Source of the DNA: Vibrio mediterranei
GTDB taxonomy: Bacteria; Pseudomonadota; Gammaproteobacteria; Enterobacterales; Vibrionaceae
Assembly: GCF_900088415.1 (NCBI RefSeq)
Contig: NZ_FLLQ01000001.1
Location: 1,178,001-1,242,000 of the forward strand
Length of the DNA stretch: 64,000 nucleotides
Reading direction: 5' to 3'
The position numbers and the translations under genes were made by a program. The first letter of the stretch is position 1; each line of letters starts with the position of its first letter. Under the pieces are notes generated by a model that worked only from the letters and a program-made list of their open reading frames with translations, had not been told where the DNA came from and did not search any database. Shown here piece after piece: positions 53,382 to 63,172 of this stretch.

Positions 53382-54386
53382 ATGTGGATCAAAAAGAATC
53401 ATCGCTGGGCTCTGTCTGAAAACGAAGCAACGCCAGAGTCTGTCTACAAAGAGCGTCGAGACATACTAAAGAAGCTCGGTATTGCTGTCGTCGGCATGCC
53501 TATCGCGGCTAATGCCCAAGCGGGCATACTGGATATCTTTTCTTCCGATGAGAAACCCGTCACTGATAGTCGAATTGATCTCAAAGCCACTAAACCACAA
53601 CAATACCAAGCCGACCTTTCGTTAACGCCAGAAAGTAAGGTTCTGAAGTACAATAACTTCTATGAGTTTGGTACTGATAAATCCGACCCTGCGAAGAACT
53701 CGTCGGCGTTTGTGGCAGACCCTTGGACCATAGAAATCGACGGGCTGGTCAACAACCCAATGAAACTCGACTATGACGACATATTTAGTAAATTCACGTT
53801 AGAAGAACGCATCTATCGCCTTCGCTGCGTTGAAGCATGGTCAATGAACATTCCTTGGATTGGTTTTCCACTTGCAGACATCATTAAAATGGCCGACCCC
53901 AAAAGCGGTGCCAAATATGTTGCTTTTGAAACCCTCTACGACCCCAAACAGTTCCCGGCTCAAGGTTCATTTAGTAGCATTGAATACCCTTATATAGAAG
54001 GACTTCGCCTTGATGAGGCCATGAACCCTCTAGCTCTGATCTCGGTTGGTTTATATGGCAAAACACTCGCCCCACAAAATGGCGCCCCGCTTCGACTTGT
54101 TGTGCCATGGAAGTATGGATTTAAGAGCATCAAATCGATTGTTCGTATTCGTCTCACCGACCAAGAGCCACCAACAACGTGGAATCGTTTGGCTCCTAAT
54201 GAGTATGGTTTTTACGCCAATGTGAATCCTAATGTCGACCACCCGCGTTGGAGTCAAGCCAGTGAGCGTTTCATCGGAGAAGGTAGTGTCCTCAGTACAC
54301 GCAGGCAGCCAACTCTAATGTTCAACGGCTATGAAGAAGAAGTGGCGCATCTATATAAAAATATGGATCTGAGGAAGTTCTATTGA
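53382..54386 (+). CDS. msrP: Periplasmic protein-methionine-sulfoxide reductase catalytic subunit MsrP (YedY)
   Basis: 334 residues from ATG 53382 (GGGGAAG ahead), the exact size of E. coli MsrP; the longer frame is spurious. Twin-arginine signal [15 protein letters not shown]. Sulfite-oxidase-like molybdopterin domain with [13 protein letters not shown], the Mo-ligand Cys149 in [15 protein letters not shown], and [19 protein letters not shown]. Repairs oxidised methionines in periplasmic proteins using electrons from MsrQ. Overlaps msrQ by 4 bp. Confidence 0.96.
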   Translation: MWIKKNHRWALSENEATPESVYKERRDILKKLGIAVVGMPIAANAQAGILDIFSSDEKPVTDSRIDLKATKPQQYQADLSLTPESKVLKYNNFYEFGTDKSDPAKNSSAFVADPWTIEIDGLVNNPMKLDYDDIFSKFTLEERIYRLRCVEAWSMNIPWIGFPLADIIKMADPKSGAKYVAFETLYDPKQFPAQGSFSSIEYPYIEGLRLDEAMNPLALISVGLYGKTLAPQNGAPLRLVVPWKYGFKSIKSIVRIRLTDQEPPTTWNRLAPNEYGFYANVNPNVDHPRWSQASERFIGEGSVLSTRRQPTLMFNGYEEEVAHLYKNMDLRKFY

Positions 54387-55000
54387 GAAAGCTAACGCCA
54401 AAAACGATCATCGCGCTAAAAGTCGTCATCCACGTTATATCATTGGCATTTTTAGCACTGCTTGTCATTGCTATTAATACCGATAACTTAGGTGGCGATC
54501 CGGTACAAGGCATCATCCATTACACTGGTATTAGCGCGTTGAATACCTTGTTTATTACTCTGCTGGTTTCTCCTTTGGCAAAATGGACTAAACAAGGTTT
54601 GCTTCTTCGCGTAAGACGGCTATTGGGACTGTACAGCTTCTTTTGGGCAGTGCTCCATTTGGTTGCCTTCGCGACGCTAGACTTAGGGTTGGATTGGAGC
54701 TTGTTGGCCTCTGAGATCGTTAAACGTCCATATCTCACCGTCGGAGCGGCAGTGTGGGTGATTTTGTTGCTGCTAGCGGTTACATCCACTCAAGCAATAC
54801 AACGTAAAATGGGCGCAAGATGGCAAAAACTGCATAATTGGGTCTATTTAGCTGCCATCTTGGCACCGATTCACTTTTACTGGTCGGTAAAGTCAGAAGT
54901 GGCTGAGCCTACTATCTACATCGTAATCGCTATAGGTCTACTTCTCGCCCGTTGGAAGACATTGAAACAACGAGTGTTTCGAAAAATGCTATCCAGTTGA
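54383..55000 (+). CDS. msrQ: Haem-binding membrane subunit MsrQ (YedZ)
   Basis: 205 residues, start TTG 54383 supported by GAGGAAG. Six hydrophobic segments of the ferric-reductase-like YedZ type; candidate haem-ligand His residues in [38 protein letters not shown]. Passes electrons from the quinone pool or flavin reductase to MsrP. Translationally coupled to msrP. Confidence 0.95.
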   Translation: MRKLTPKTIIALKVVIHVISLAFLALLVIAINTDNLGGDPVQGIIHYTGISALNTLFITLLVSPLAKWTKQGLLLRVRRLLGLYSFFWAVLHLVAFATLDLGLDWSLLASEIVKRPYLTVGAAVWVILLLLAVTSTQAIQRKMGARWQKLHNWVYLAAILAPIHFYWSVKSEVAEPTIYIVIAIGLLLARWKTLKQRVFRKMLSS

Positions 55001-55063
55001 GCGATTGATGATTCTTAGACTAAGCTGAATATGCAACCAAAGCATTAATCTAAGAGGCGCTCA

Positions 55064-55627
55064 ATGGTAGATTCAAACCAATCCCCACAAGCTCAGTTCC
55101 TTTCAAAAGGATGGAAGTATTTTGTTACTGTAGGCATCGTCGTTTCCCTCGCGGGTATTGGGGCAATGGCGTTACCTGTATTTGCTGGTGTCACCATCTC
55201 AACCATTATCGGTGCCGTACTCTTGTTCAGCGGGCTTGTGCAGGCTTATCACACCTTTTCGATAAATGCGTGGGGACAAAAGCTGTGGTATGTCTTAAGC
55301 GCGGTACTCTACATAATCGGCGGTTTATTCATCTTATTTAAGCCACTTGCAGGACTGGTCACCATTACTATGCTGATGGTGTTGGTGATGATATTAAACG
55401 GACTGACACGAATCTTCTTTGGGCTCGCCAACCGCAGCCTTCCAAGTAGTGGCCTCATCATTTTCAGCGGACTTCTGTCCGTCATCATAGGTGGTTACTT
55501 CTTCACGTTACTTGAAGACCCCGCTTTCTCCACTTCATTGCTGGGTACTTTCATTGGCATTTCTTTGCTAATTGAAGGAGTCAGCTTTGTCTTTTTAGGT
55601 ATGAAGTTAAAACAGCTAAGCAACTAA
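55064..55627 (+). CDS. HdeD-family inner-membrane protein
   Basis: 187 residues, six hydrophobic segments arranged as three hairpins: VGIVVSLAGIGAMALPVFAG, TISTIIGAVLLFSGLVQAYH, LSAVLYIIGGLFILFKPLAG. HdeD/DUF308 family; E. coli HdeD is linked to acid resistance, but the molecular role is unknown. AAGAGG precedes ATG 55064. Stands 63 bp after msrQ and may be in the same operon. Confidence 0.85.
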   Translation: MVDSNQSPQAQFLSKGWKYFVTVGIVVSLAGIGAMALPVFAGVTISTIIGAVLLFSGLVQAYHTFSINAWGQKLWYVLSAVLYIIGGLFILFKPLAGLVTITMLMVLVMILNGLTRIFFGLANRSLPSSGLIIFSGLLSVIIGGYFFTLLEDPAFSTSLLGTFIGISLLIEGVSFVFLGMKLKQLSN

Positions 55628-55744
55628 AACTGGAAACGAGATTGCGAGAGGATTATAGCTTTACATGGTCTAGGTTAAGCTGGTCGAGTTACTTATGACA
55701 TTGTAGTATTGAGTGAATACACATGACGCGGGATACCAGCCCAG

Positions 55745-56683
55745 ATGGATGATAACCTATTAAGAAGGCTAGACTTTAATACACTAAAGCTGCTGAAAGT
55801 CCTTGGTGAAGAACGCAACACCAAACGCGCTGCCGACCGCATGTTTTTATCACAACCTGCGGTCAGCAAGCAGCTTAAAAAGCTCAGGGAAGAGTTTGCC
55901 GATGAGCTGTTTATCCGCAAGCAGTATGGATTAGAACCCACACCCTATTGTTTGGAGCTGCTGGAAAAGCTGCCTGCTCTGTTCGAGCTATTGGAAGATC
56001 TATTCTCTCGAAATCAACAATTCAATCCAGCGTTGTATACCGGTGACATTAGCATCGCCATCAATACCACTCTATACAGACCAGTATCCAGGCGTCTGTA
56101 TCACCACCTTCGTCCTTTGCTGCCTAACGCTACGCTCAAAATCATCAACTGGGGGCAAGATACCGAGCACGATCTTAAGCTTGCACGCCTTCATATTGGC
56201 ATCAATTACTTACCTCTAGATATCTCCAAACAGGTGATACAGAAAAAGCTGACTCATTGCTATTTCAAGCTAATTTGTCGAGACGGGCATCCAGTCCTTG
56301 AAACACAAAGAACCACACAAGATATTGGACAATATCCACTCGCATTGCTTCAGCTTCCTGACTTCAATAAGAAAGAAAACTTAATTGAAACCAAACTGCG
56401 AGAAGTTGGAATTACGCCGCAAGTCGGGCTTAGAGCGGACCAACTCAGTATCTGCCTACATGTCGTTGCTCAAACCGACTCAATCTTGCCTTGTGTCGAC
56501 ATTTTTGATGCTGATTTACCGCAAGGGACTCAGTTCTTCTCAGCTCATAAAGAACACCAACTAGGCAGTGATATTGGTGCCTTGATTCCAAGCAAACTCT
56601 CCAATGCGCCATTGGTGAAATGGTTATATAGCGAAGTTCGCACCGTATTTGAACAGCAGGAAAAGACTGTGCAAGAGCATTAA
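55745..56683 (+). CDS. LysR-family transcriptional regulator
   Basis: 312 residues. DNA-binding domain DFNTLKLLKVLGEERNTKRA, DRMFLSQPAVSKQLKKLREE and an effector domain with GDISIAINTTLYRPVSRRLY. It contains VVAQTDSILPCVDIF as usual for the NodD/LeuO-like subgroup. It faces the DUF1254 gene tail to tail, so its target may be elsewhere. Confidence 0.88.
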   Translation: MDDNLLRRLDFNTLKLLKVLGEERNTKRAADRMFLSQPAVSKQLKKLREEFADELFIRKQYGLEPTPYCLELLEKLPALFELLEDLFSRNQQFNPALYTGDISIAINTTLYRPVSRRLYHHLRPLLPNATLKIINWGQDTEHDLKLARLHIGINYLPLDISKQVIQKKLTHCYFKLICRDGHPVLETQRTTQDIGQYPLALLQLPDFNKKENLIETKLREVGITPQVGLRADQLSICLHVVAQTDSILPCVDIFDADLPQGTQFFSAHKEHQLGSDIGALIPSKLSNAPLVKWLYSEVRTVFEQQEKTVQEH

Positions 56684-56692
56684 TACCACAAA

Positions 56693-56737
56693 CCCCACTG
56701 CGAACTAGTTTCCGTAACTAGCCCATTTACAGTGGGG
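56693..56737. terminator. Bidirectional terminator between LysR and DUF1254 genes
   Basis: ccccactg (56693-56700) pairs with cagtgggg (56730-56737), enclosing a second stem ctagtt / aactag (56705-56710, 56716-56721). Between convergent genes. Confidence 0.75.
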
Positions 56738-56767
56738 CAAAAAGTATCAGCGTGGTTGTACGCTCAG

Positions 56768-58039
56768 TTAATTACCATAGTTAAACGTCGCTTTAGGAAC
56801 CATCAAACTTTCCAGCTCGGTTCCCTTGTAGATAATACTTTGCGCAGTATTACCAGCTAGACCCGCTTGAGGTAGGTAATAGCGGACCACAAAGTAATAG
56901 TCCTCTCCATCGACCACTGGCATCCAATAAGTCCCATTTTCAGGGTTGTCGCTTGAGAAAGTAATGGTGACATTTCCTTCATCGTCTGGCGTAGTATTGC
57001 CACCAGCCCATACTTGACGGTCAGACCCACCTATCGTCGCTGGGTCCAGCGGTAAGCGCGTCTCATCAGAATAGCGCGTCACCGACCAGAACTTACCCAC
57101 CGCTTGGTCATGAGGCATGGTCAACACAAAATCTTCGGAACCATTCAACTGCTTACCTTCAGGCGTCATTGGAATTAGCTCATAATAAGCGTGCTCAGCA
57201 GGGAATCCTAAGTGACCTAAATGAGTCAACAGCGAACGACGTCGCTCATCAGCAAGGTCATCAGCATGTCCTGGGTGCTCAAAACCGGATAAGTTATTCA
57301 CCACCAAGCCAGATGTTCCTAGTTCGTGTACGTAATTGCGAACCTCATTAAGTCTTTGTTTATCAAAGCTGTCATCGGAAATAATGGTTTGCATATTACT
57401 ATGCGTTTGTGCCCAACCATCTGAAATCTCATCGGCAAACTTAATTACAGCATGAATATTGTTGCGATCTGGCAACGCAATCTCAGACTTCGGCGCAAGG
57501 TTGTTAACCTCAATCTGTTTACGCCAAGCATCGGCAACACCACTATCGCGATACTCAAATGTCTGGACACGAATGAAAGAGAAAATAAGGTCGTCTTTCA
57601 CCGTAATTGTATCGATATAATCGCCTTGTGGAATCGTATAGTCAGCGCCTTCTCGTACGATTAGATAAGTACCGCCAACTTCTGGTGTCACTTCGTGATA
57701 AACCGAGAAGTGCTCCGCATCCACCAAGTGCAGAGATGCGTAACGCTCTGATTCACGAGGGGGAACCGTCAACTCCACAGGACCTGCTGTTACATCCAGC
57801 ATCGCTTTGCCATAAATATGGTCCAGTGCAGGGGTAATGACATCCCATGTGTGGTCTGCCAAACCTGGGAACTCAAAAGTATTCACTCCATTTTGCTCCA
57901 TAAACGCGACCATATTTTCCATATGATGGTAGACACGTTGACCCGTAAGTTCTGCGTTCGTAGGAGTGGTATCTGCGGCGCTGACTACAGAGCCGAAAGA
58001 CAAGGATGCTACTAATAAAGAGAGTGTTGTTTTTTTCAT
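56768..58039 (-). CDS. Secreted DUF1254/DUF1214 protein
   Basis: 423 residues with a signal peptide (KKTTLSLLVASLSFGSVVSA). N-terminal DUF1254-like part (YHHMENMVAFMEQNGVNTF, LDVTAGPVELTVPPRESERY, VGGTYLIVREGADYTIPQGD) and C-terminal DUF1214 part (GKFWSVTRYSDETRLPLDPA, GTYWMPVVDGEDYYFVVRYY). Function unknown; such proteins are periplasmic and occasionally linked to cell-envelope stress or haem/lipid handling. AGGT precedes the ATG. 80 bp upstream lies an outer-membrane barrel in the same direction. Confidence 0.85.
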   Translation of the reverse strand: MKKTTLSLLVASLSFGSVVSAADTTPTNAELTGQRVYHHMENMVAFMEQNGVNTFEFPGLADHTWDVITPALDHIYGKAMLDVTAGPVELTVPPRESERYASLHLVDAEHFSVYHEVTPEVGGTYLIVREGADYTIPQGDYIDTITVKDDLIFSFIRVQTFEYRDSGVADAWRKQIEVNNLAPKSEIALPDRNNIHAVIKFADEISDGWAQTHSNMQTIISDDSFDKQRLNEVRNYVHELGTSGLVVNNLSGFEHPGHADDLADERRRSLLTHLGHLGFPAEHAYYELIPMTPEGKQLNGSEDFVLTMPHDQAVGKFWSVTRYSDETRLPLDPATIGGSDRQVWAGGNTTPDDEGNVTITFSSDNPENGTYWMPVVDGEDYYFVVRYYLPQAGLAGNTAQSIIYKGTELESLMVPKATFNYGN

Positions 58040-58119
58040 CGTCGTACCTATAAAACCGTTTGTGATTGCCTTAGCAATTCATTGGATTGTCGTCTTGATG
58101 GGTGGTAAGAAAGCCAGAG

Positions 58120-58887
58120 TTAGAATTGGTAGTTGTATTCCACTCTAAAGTCCGTGCCTTGTAGCACTTCGCCAAAGTTCCAGAATGCTCGCAGGTTACT
58201 TCGGTTGTTCAACTGATAGCTCGCCGCAATTTCATGCTGCCAACCATAAAAGTTACTGAAAGACTCCACTCCACCAAGTTGAGTGGTGTACATCGGGTTG
58301 TAGTTCAGCCAGATATCATCGGTAATTTCGATTTTTGAGTAGAAACCCACTAGAGCAAAACTCGAGGGGATGGTGTAACCGATAGAACCGTCATAATCCG
58401 GGCTCGGTTGAATCAAAGACGAATGAACATCCGCCACATTAATGCCAATTCCCGCTAGTGGATAAAACTGTACGGCGCCCATTTTTGGTAACGCTTGAAT
58501 CAAGGAATAGGAAGCTGAGCCTAATTTGTTATCAAAGTCCCAGCTAAGATCAACTTGAGAGCCCAGCCCACTATTGATGTCGACATTAAAATGTCGATAG
58601 CGTAGTGAGTCGAAACTATCATCACCCTTTAGCCCCAAGCTGTCTGCAGCAAACCCTTTGGCTTCTAGTACATGCATCGCCATGGTTGAGTCATTATTGG
58701 TATCGTAAGCCTGACCAAACTTAAAGTTGATGCCTTTATTGGTCACGCCCATACCCGCTTGCGAATACACCGCTAGTGGGTCAGACATATCCTGATATTC
58801 GTCTGCCGTTACTGAAACTGAGGTAAAAGAAACCAATGCTGTTAAAATCGTCCAACTCAGCGGACTTTTTGCTGTTTGTAAATTCAT
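58120..58887 (-). CDS. Outer-membrane beta-barrel protein, unknown function
   Basis: 255 residues with a signal peptide ending near VTADE, alternating amphipathic strands (SLRYRHFNVDINSGLGSQVD, LSWDFDNKLGSASYSLIQAL, LRAFWNFGEVLQGTDFRVEY) and a C-terminal Phe (YNYQF), the usual signal for BAM-assisted insertion. Around 10-12 strands are suggested by eye. I do not recognise the family. Likely co-transcribed with the DUF1254 gene downstream. Confidence 0.75.
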   Translation of the reverse strand: MNLQTAKSPLSWTILTALVSFTSVSVTADEYQDMSDPLAVYSQAGMGVTNKGINFKFGQAYDTNNDSTMAMHVLEAKGFAADSLGLKGDDSFDSLRYRHFNVDINSGLGSQVDLSWDFDNKLGSASYSLIQALPKMGAVQFYPLAGIGINVADVHSSLIQPSPDYDGSIGYTIPSSFALVGFYSKIEITDDIWLNYNPMYTTQLGGVESFSNFYGWQHEIAASYQLNNRSNLRAFWNFGEVLQGTDFRVEYNYQF

Positions 58888-59194
58888 AATTACTCTGATT
58901 TATTTCAAAAGCCCTCCTTAGCAAAAATAAATTATTGGACTTAATTACTTATTAAATTCAGGCAATTAATCCCAAGCAAACTCAGGTAAACCATACCTTC
59001 ACCTGACAGAATGAATAATAAAACAGAGTTAACTGGTGTCTGAAATGACTCATTAAACTTAAAATATTACCTAAAGTAATATCTCGGATTTAACCGTAGA
59101 ATGGATAGGTAGATGCGGCGAATAATGTGCAGCGACACCAATGATGTCGCGCTTATTCGAGCATCTATAGATAATCAGGTAGGAAGAAAGTGGG
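58888..59194. other. Intergenic region between barrel gene and phn cluster
   Basis: 307 bp, AT-rich. Holds the promoter of the barrel gene and the end of the phn transcript. A weak inverted repeat tcaggt/acctga (58982-59006) is the only structure noted; no gene. Confidence 0.5.
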
Positions 59195-59839
59195 TTACTG
59201 CATATTTTCAAAGTAAGCTAAAAATTCTCGAGTATCCTTTTGAAACAGCGGCAGCGCCATCGCGATTTGCTCGTCACTCCAGTTCCACCATGCCAGAGCC
59301 TCTAAGCGGGGGCCGAAGCTGTCATCATCAAAACGGGGACGAAGGACTCGCGCCGGATTACCGACCACAATTGAGTAAGCTGGGACATCTTTTGTGACTA
59401 CGCTCCCCGCTCCAATAATCGAGCCATTGCCTACGGTCACTCCGGGCAAAATGATCGCGCCGTGGCCAATCCAAACATCATGACCTATCACTACCTTGTC
59501 TTCTTCACGCCAACTGAACACTTCGTCATCCAATACCGATGGGTTATCTCCCAAACCGTATTTACCTGGGCGATAAGTGAAGTGGTGCAGAGTTGGCCTC
59601 CACCATGGATGATTGCTTGGATTGATGCGAACGGCGGCGGCGATAGACGTGAACTTTCCCACCTCGGTAAACATCAAATTGCAATCATTTTGGATATAAC
59701 TGTAATCACCAACGGTGACGTTATTTAACACGCATCGCTGCGCAATCTCAGTCCAACGACCTAATTCGGTGCGATGTAATTGGCTGCAAGGCGATACGCT
59801 CGGCTCAGCAGAGAGAGTTGGTGATAGCGGCTGGTTCAT
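59195..59839 (-). CDS. Phosphonate-cluster hexapeptide-repeat acetyltransferase
   Basis: 214 residues. Left-handed beta-helix transferase of the type often found at the end of C-P lyase operons: [40 protein letters not shown] (His-containing loop), [40 protein letters not shown]. Its ATG overlaps the phnP stop by 4 bp. Exact acceptor unknown; it might acetylate an aminoalkylphosphonate. Confidence 0.87.
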   Translation of the reverse strand: MNQPLSPTLSAEPSVSPCSQLHRTELGRWTEIAQRCVLNNVTVGDYSYIQNDCNLMFTEVGKFTSIAAAVRINPSNHPWWRPTLHHFTYRPGKYGLGDNPSVLDDEVFSWREEDKVVIGHDVWIGHGAIILPGVTVGNGSIIGAGSVVTKDVPAYSIVVGNPARVLRPRFDDDSFGPRLEALAWWNWSDEQIAMALPLFQKDTREFLAYFENMQ

Positions 59840-60606
59840 AGTGGGATCTCCTGTCCGTCATGAAGAAGCTGAAAGCTGTCAGAAAAACACTGTGGATGTC
59901 GCTTGGCCCAAAGCAAAACGTTGTGACCTAAATGAATCAGGCCAATACGCTCAGGTTGGCATTGCTCAGCGATGTTCTGCACTTGGTAGATATCGTTGTG
60001 GTTATTGCTAAGTCTTGTGTGTTCGCTCTCGACAGGGGGAAAGCTGCAATCGGTGACAATCCAGTCCACTGTGCGCTGTTTAAGCCACTGTGTCGTCGCT
60101 TCTGGCAGCCCATTGGTATCGGTCAAGTAAGCAATGCAATGGCCATTCAGCTCAAAAGCATAGCCCACACAAGGTCTAGAGTGGTTGAGGGGAAGTGGCG
60201 TTATAGTGATGTCTTGCCATATAAAGGATTGAAACGGCAGTGAACGCTGCGAGAAATCCAACACGCCGGGGTATTTGTACAAATCATCACACCCTTGCTC
60301 GTCCTCAGGTGCATGCACTGGAATGAGCGCCCCCTTCCCCCAGCGAAGATCAAACAAGCTGTGCACATGGTCCATATGAAAATGTGTTAACAGAATCTTA
60401 TCGATCGACCCAGATGGGAAACGATCCAGAAGATCGGGAGCATTGGCATCTAACAGCAGCTTACGACCATTGTGTTCAACATAAGCCGAGCTTTTCTCAC
60501 GTCGCAGAGTTCTATCCAGCCTGGCTTCAGCACATATTTCGCAGTCGCAGCCCCAAACAGGCACCATGGCACTGTTCCCCGTGCCCAACATGACAAGCTT
60601 CATCAC
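59836..60606 (-). CDS. phnP: Phosphoribosyl 1,2-cyclic phosphate phosphodiesterase (PhnP)
   Basis: 256 residues, metallo-beta-lactamase fold: N-terminal zinc site [11 protein letters not shown], catalytic HFHMDH motif in [18 protein letters not shown], and C-terminal GLIHLGHNV. PhnP opens the cyclic phosphate left by C-P lyase to ribose 1,5-bisphosphate type product. Overlaps both neighbours by 4 bp. Confidence 0.95.
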   Translation of the reverse strand: MMKLVMLGTGNSAMVPVWGCDCEICAEARLDRTLRREKSSAYVEHNGRKLLLDANAPDLLDRFPSGSIDKILLTHFHMDHVHSLFDLRWGKGALIPVHAPEDEQGCDDLYKYPGVLDFSQRSLPFQSFIWQDITITPLPLNHSRPCVGYAFELNGHCIAYLTDTNGLPEATTQWLKQRTVDWIVTDCSFPPVESEHTRLSNNHNDIYQVQNIAEQCQPERIGLIHLGHNVLLWAKRHPQCFSDSFQLLHDGQEIPL

Positions 60607-61241
60607 GACTTACCTTCAAGTTGAAAACGAATGTGGCGGAACTGCTTTGCGCTCGATTGCACGTCACCGCTATTATCAATTGGGTAAAAACCCTCTTGTT
60701 TCGATAAGGTGAATTCGGTGGCGCGTTGTAATCTACGTTCAATCTCTTCGCGAGATTCGCGTCCTCGGTTTTGCAATCGAGTCCGCAATACGTCCAAATC
60801 TACATTGACTACAACAGGAACCAGATCTGACCCAAAGCACTGTTGCGCTTGAGCCAATTCCGCACGCGAGCCATTCAGCAAAACCGAAAAGCCTTTATCT
60901 AGCCACGCTTTCACCTCTAACCCCACACCGTAGCACAGCCCATGGGCCTGCCAACTCATAGCAAATAGTCCTTTTTGCTGTCTTGATAAATACTCTTGCT
61001 CACTAACGGCAACATGGTTTTCACCACCAGCACCAAAAGGACGCGTGATATAGCGATGAGCAACAATAATATCGTCAGGATGATCGGCGCGAATGGCGTC
61101 AATCAGGGTATCTTTGCCCGCACCTGAAGGGCCTATCACGTAGTAGAGCTTACCTTTGCGTTTGGTTGAGGCGTCGGCGTAGTCCGCCGTAGATGAAAAA
61201 GAAGCATCCGAAGATGCTTCTAATAATGTGTTATTAGTCAT
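60603..61241 (-). CDS. phnN: Ribose 1,5-bisphosphate phosphokinase (PhnN)
   Basis: 212 residues. Guanylate-kinase-like P-loop enzyme: GKLYYVIGPSGAGKDTLIDA, VAHRYITRPFGAGGENH, NVDLDVLRTRLQNRGRES. Converts ribose 1,5-bisphosphate to PRPP. A 25-residue Ser/Ala-rich N-terminal extension precedes the core. 3 bp from phnM and overlapping phnP. Confidence 0.95.
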   Translation of the reverse strand: MTNNTLLEASSDASFSSTADYADASTKRKGKLYYVIGPSGAGKDTLIDAIRADHPDDIIVAHRYITRPFGAGGENHVAVSEQEYLSRQQKGLFAMSWQAHGLCYGVGLEVKAWLDKGFSVLLNGSRAELAQAQQCFGSDLVPVVVNVDLDVLRTRLQNRGRESREEIERRLQRATEFTLSKQEGFYPIDNSGDVQSSAKQFRHIRFQLEGKS

Positions 61242-61244
61242 CGG

Positions 61245-62378
61245 CTAAAACACCTTTTTACCTTGTCGCCAAACACGAGCGACCAAAGGATGCCCATCCA
61301 CTTGTTTTGCTAATACAAGGTCGGCACGCTTCCCTTCTGCAATAACACCGCGATCATTTAGGCTCAGTGCTTGCGCTGGATTCTTGGTGACCAGTTGAAC
61401 AGCTTGCGGCAGCGTTAACGTGTTGCGCTCATCCCACGATAACTTGTAGATACCTTCTAACAGGCTCATTGGGTAATAGTCTGACGATAAAATGTCTAAT
61501 ACACCGTGAGAGGCCAGTTCGTGCGCAGCGACATTGCCTGAATGAGACCCTCCGCGAACCACATTGGGCGCGCCCATCAACACTTTCAGTCCAAGCTCAT
61601 GAGAGCGTTTCGCCGCTTCCACTGTCGTAGGGAACTCTGCAATGACCATTCCTAAGTCTTTTGACTCTTGAACATGCGCCTTTGTCGCATCATCGTGACT
61701 CGCCATTGGGATGTTGTGTTCTCGGCACTGACGACAAATTTCATTGCGGTTTTGTGTCGACCAGCGCTCAGAGAGCTCTACTTGTTTCTTCTCAAACGCC
61801 GCCATCTCAGTGTCCGTTAAGTTGTGCTTGCCTTGATAGTAAGTGCGATACTTTTCTACATCCACAAACTGGCGCTGACCCGGTGCATGGTCCATCAACG
61901 ACACCAACTGGACTTCCGGTAAGTCGACATATTTCTCAAACATTCCGACTGTGCTTTCATGTGGTACTTCGCAGCGAAGGTGCAGTAGATGCTCAGCACG
62001 AGTCAGGTTACGTTTTTGGCTATCCACTACCGTATTGATGAACAGATCCAAGTTAGTTTGACGTTTCTCATCTCGAAAATCACCCAGCGCCACGGCATCT
62101 AGTACCGTGGTAATGCCTGAGCCAATCAATTGAGTATCATGCGCACTCATCGCAGAGAAAGGCGGCCAATCCACTTTTGGTCTCGGAGTAAAGTACTGCT
62201 CTAGGTTGTCGGTATGCAGTTCAATAAAGCCCGGCATGAGAAAGTCACCTTCGCCGTCATAGGCACCTGCCACCTGACTTTGTGAATCTGACATACTAAC
62301 GATTTTGCCGTCACGGAGCTCTAATGAGCCTTTTACTACTTCGTTCTCAAGAACCAAATTTACATTGGTGATAATCAT
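61245..62378 (-). CDS. phnM: Alkylphosphonate triphosphate diphosphatase (PhnM)
   Basis: 377 residues from ATG 62378 (GGGAGAA ahead), matching the family length. Amidohydrolase: GEGDFLMPGFIELHTDNLEQ with metal-binding His, SLMDHAPGQRQFVDVEKYR, ASHDDATKAHVQES, MGAPNVVRGGSHSGNVAA, DILSSDYYPMSLL. Removes pyrophosphate from ribose alkylphosphonate triphosphate before C-P bond cleavage. Confidence 0.96.
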   Translation of the reverse strand: MIITNVNLVLENEVVKGSLELRDGKIVSMSDSQSQVAGAYDGEGDFLMPGFIELHTDNLEQYFTPRPKVDWPPFSAMSAHDTQLIGSGITTVLDAVALGDFRDEKRQTNLDLFINTVVDSQKRNLTRAEHLLHLRCEVPHESTVGMFEKYVDLPEVQLVSLMDHAPGQRQFVDVEKYRTYYQGKHNLTDTEMAAFEKKQVELSERWSTQNRNEICRQCREHNIPMASHDDATKAHVQESKDLGMVIAEFPTTVEAAKRSHELGLKVLMGAPNVVRGGSHSGNVAAHELASHGVLDILSSDYYPMSLLEGIYKLSWDERNTLTLPQAVQLVTKNPAQALSLNDRGVIAEGKRADLVLAKQVDGHPLVARVWRQGKKVF

Positions 62379-62392
62379 GCTGCTTTCTCCCG

Positions 62393-63148
62393 TTATGCGC
62401 ATGCTGAGATGGAGGTTGCCTGAGCACTGCCCTGCTCGGCCTGTCGAGTGGCTTCGTTTTGTTTCTTCACGTCATACAAACGGTCAGCCACCTGATCTCG
62501 AGTCGCTTCATCGTGGAAAATTCCCACAATGGCGGCGCCGCGATCTTTCGCTTCTTGAATCAGATTCACCACAACTGCGCTGTTGGTGGCATCTAACGAC
62601 GCCGTAGGCTCATCCAACAGCAGAATGGGATAGTCGACGATAAAGCCTCGGGCGATATTCACCCGTTGCTGCTCACCACCAGAAAATGTGGCAGGCGCTA
62701 GATTCCAAAGGTGCTCTGGTACATTAAGACGAGTCAGCAGTGTTTTCGCTTTTTGCTCAGCTTGATGACGACAGCCACCCATTTCTAACATTGGCTGCAT
62801 CACGACTTCCAATGCGCTAATACGAGGAATGACACGCAAAAATTGGCTGACCCAACCGATGGTATGTTTGCGAACATTGATGATTTCACGCGGCTGCGCC
62901 TTAGCAATATTGACCCAGCGCCCTTGATGCTCGACTTCGATGTTGCCTGTATCCACAAGGTAATTGGCGTAAAGTGCCCGTAGCAAAGTGGATTTCCCTG
63001 AACCGGAGCGGCCATTAAGCACCACACACTCGCCACTTGCGACGCTAAAATTAGCGTTGCTCAGCACATCCAAAGTAATGCCATTTTGGTTATGCAGAAC
63101 AAAGGTTTTGTTTACATCGGAAACGATGATTTTTGTTTCAGTTGTCAT
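62393..63148 (-). CDS. phnL: Phosphonate C-P lyase system protein PhnL
   Basis: 251 residues, ABC-ATPase fold of the C-P lyase core complex: Walker [41 protein letters not shown], signature [15 protein letters not shown], Walker [12 protein letters not shown]. Not a transporter ATPase. Slightly longer than the enteric protein because of a C-terminal Gln/Ala tail. AAGGAA ribosome site. Confidence 0.95.
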   Translation of the reverse strand: MTTETKIIVSDVNKTFVLHNQNGITLDVLSNANFSVASGECVVLNGRSGSGKSTLLRALYANYLVDTGNIEVEHQGRWVNIAKAQPREIINVRKHTIGWVSQFLRVIPRISALEVVMQPMLEMGGCRHQAEQKAKTLLTRLNVPEHLWNLAPATFSGGEQQRVNIARGFIVDYPILLLDEPTASLDATNSAVVVNLIQEAKDRGAAIVGIFHDEATRDQVADRLYDVKKQNEATRQAEQGSAQATSISACA

Positions 63149-63172
63149 GATAGTAATTCCTTTATTCAGCCA

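Noticed and set aside
59113..59397. 94-residue plus-strand ORF overlapping the phn hexapeptide transferase
   Set aside because: Antisense to a well-supported gene, with no ribosome site.
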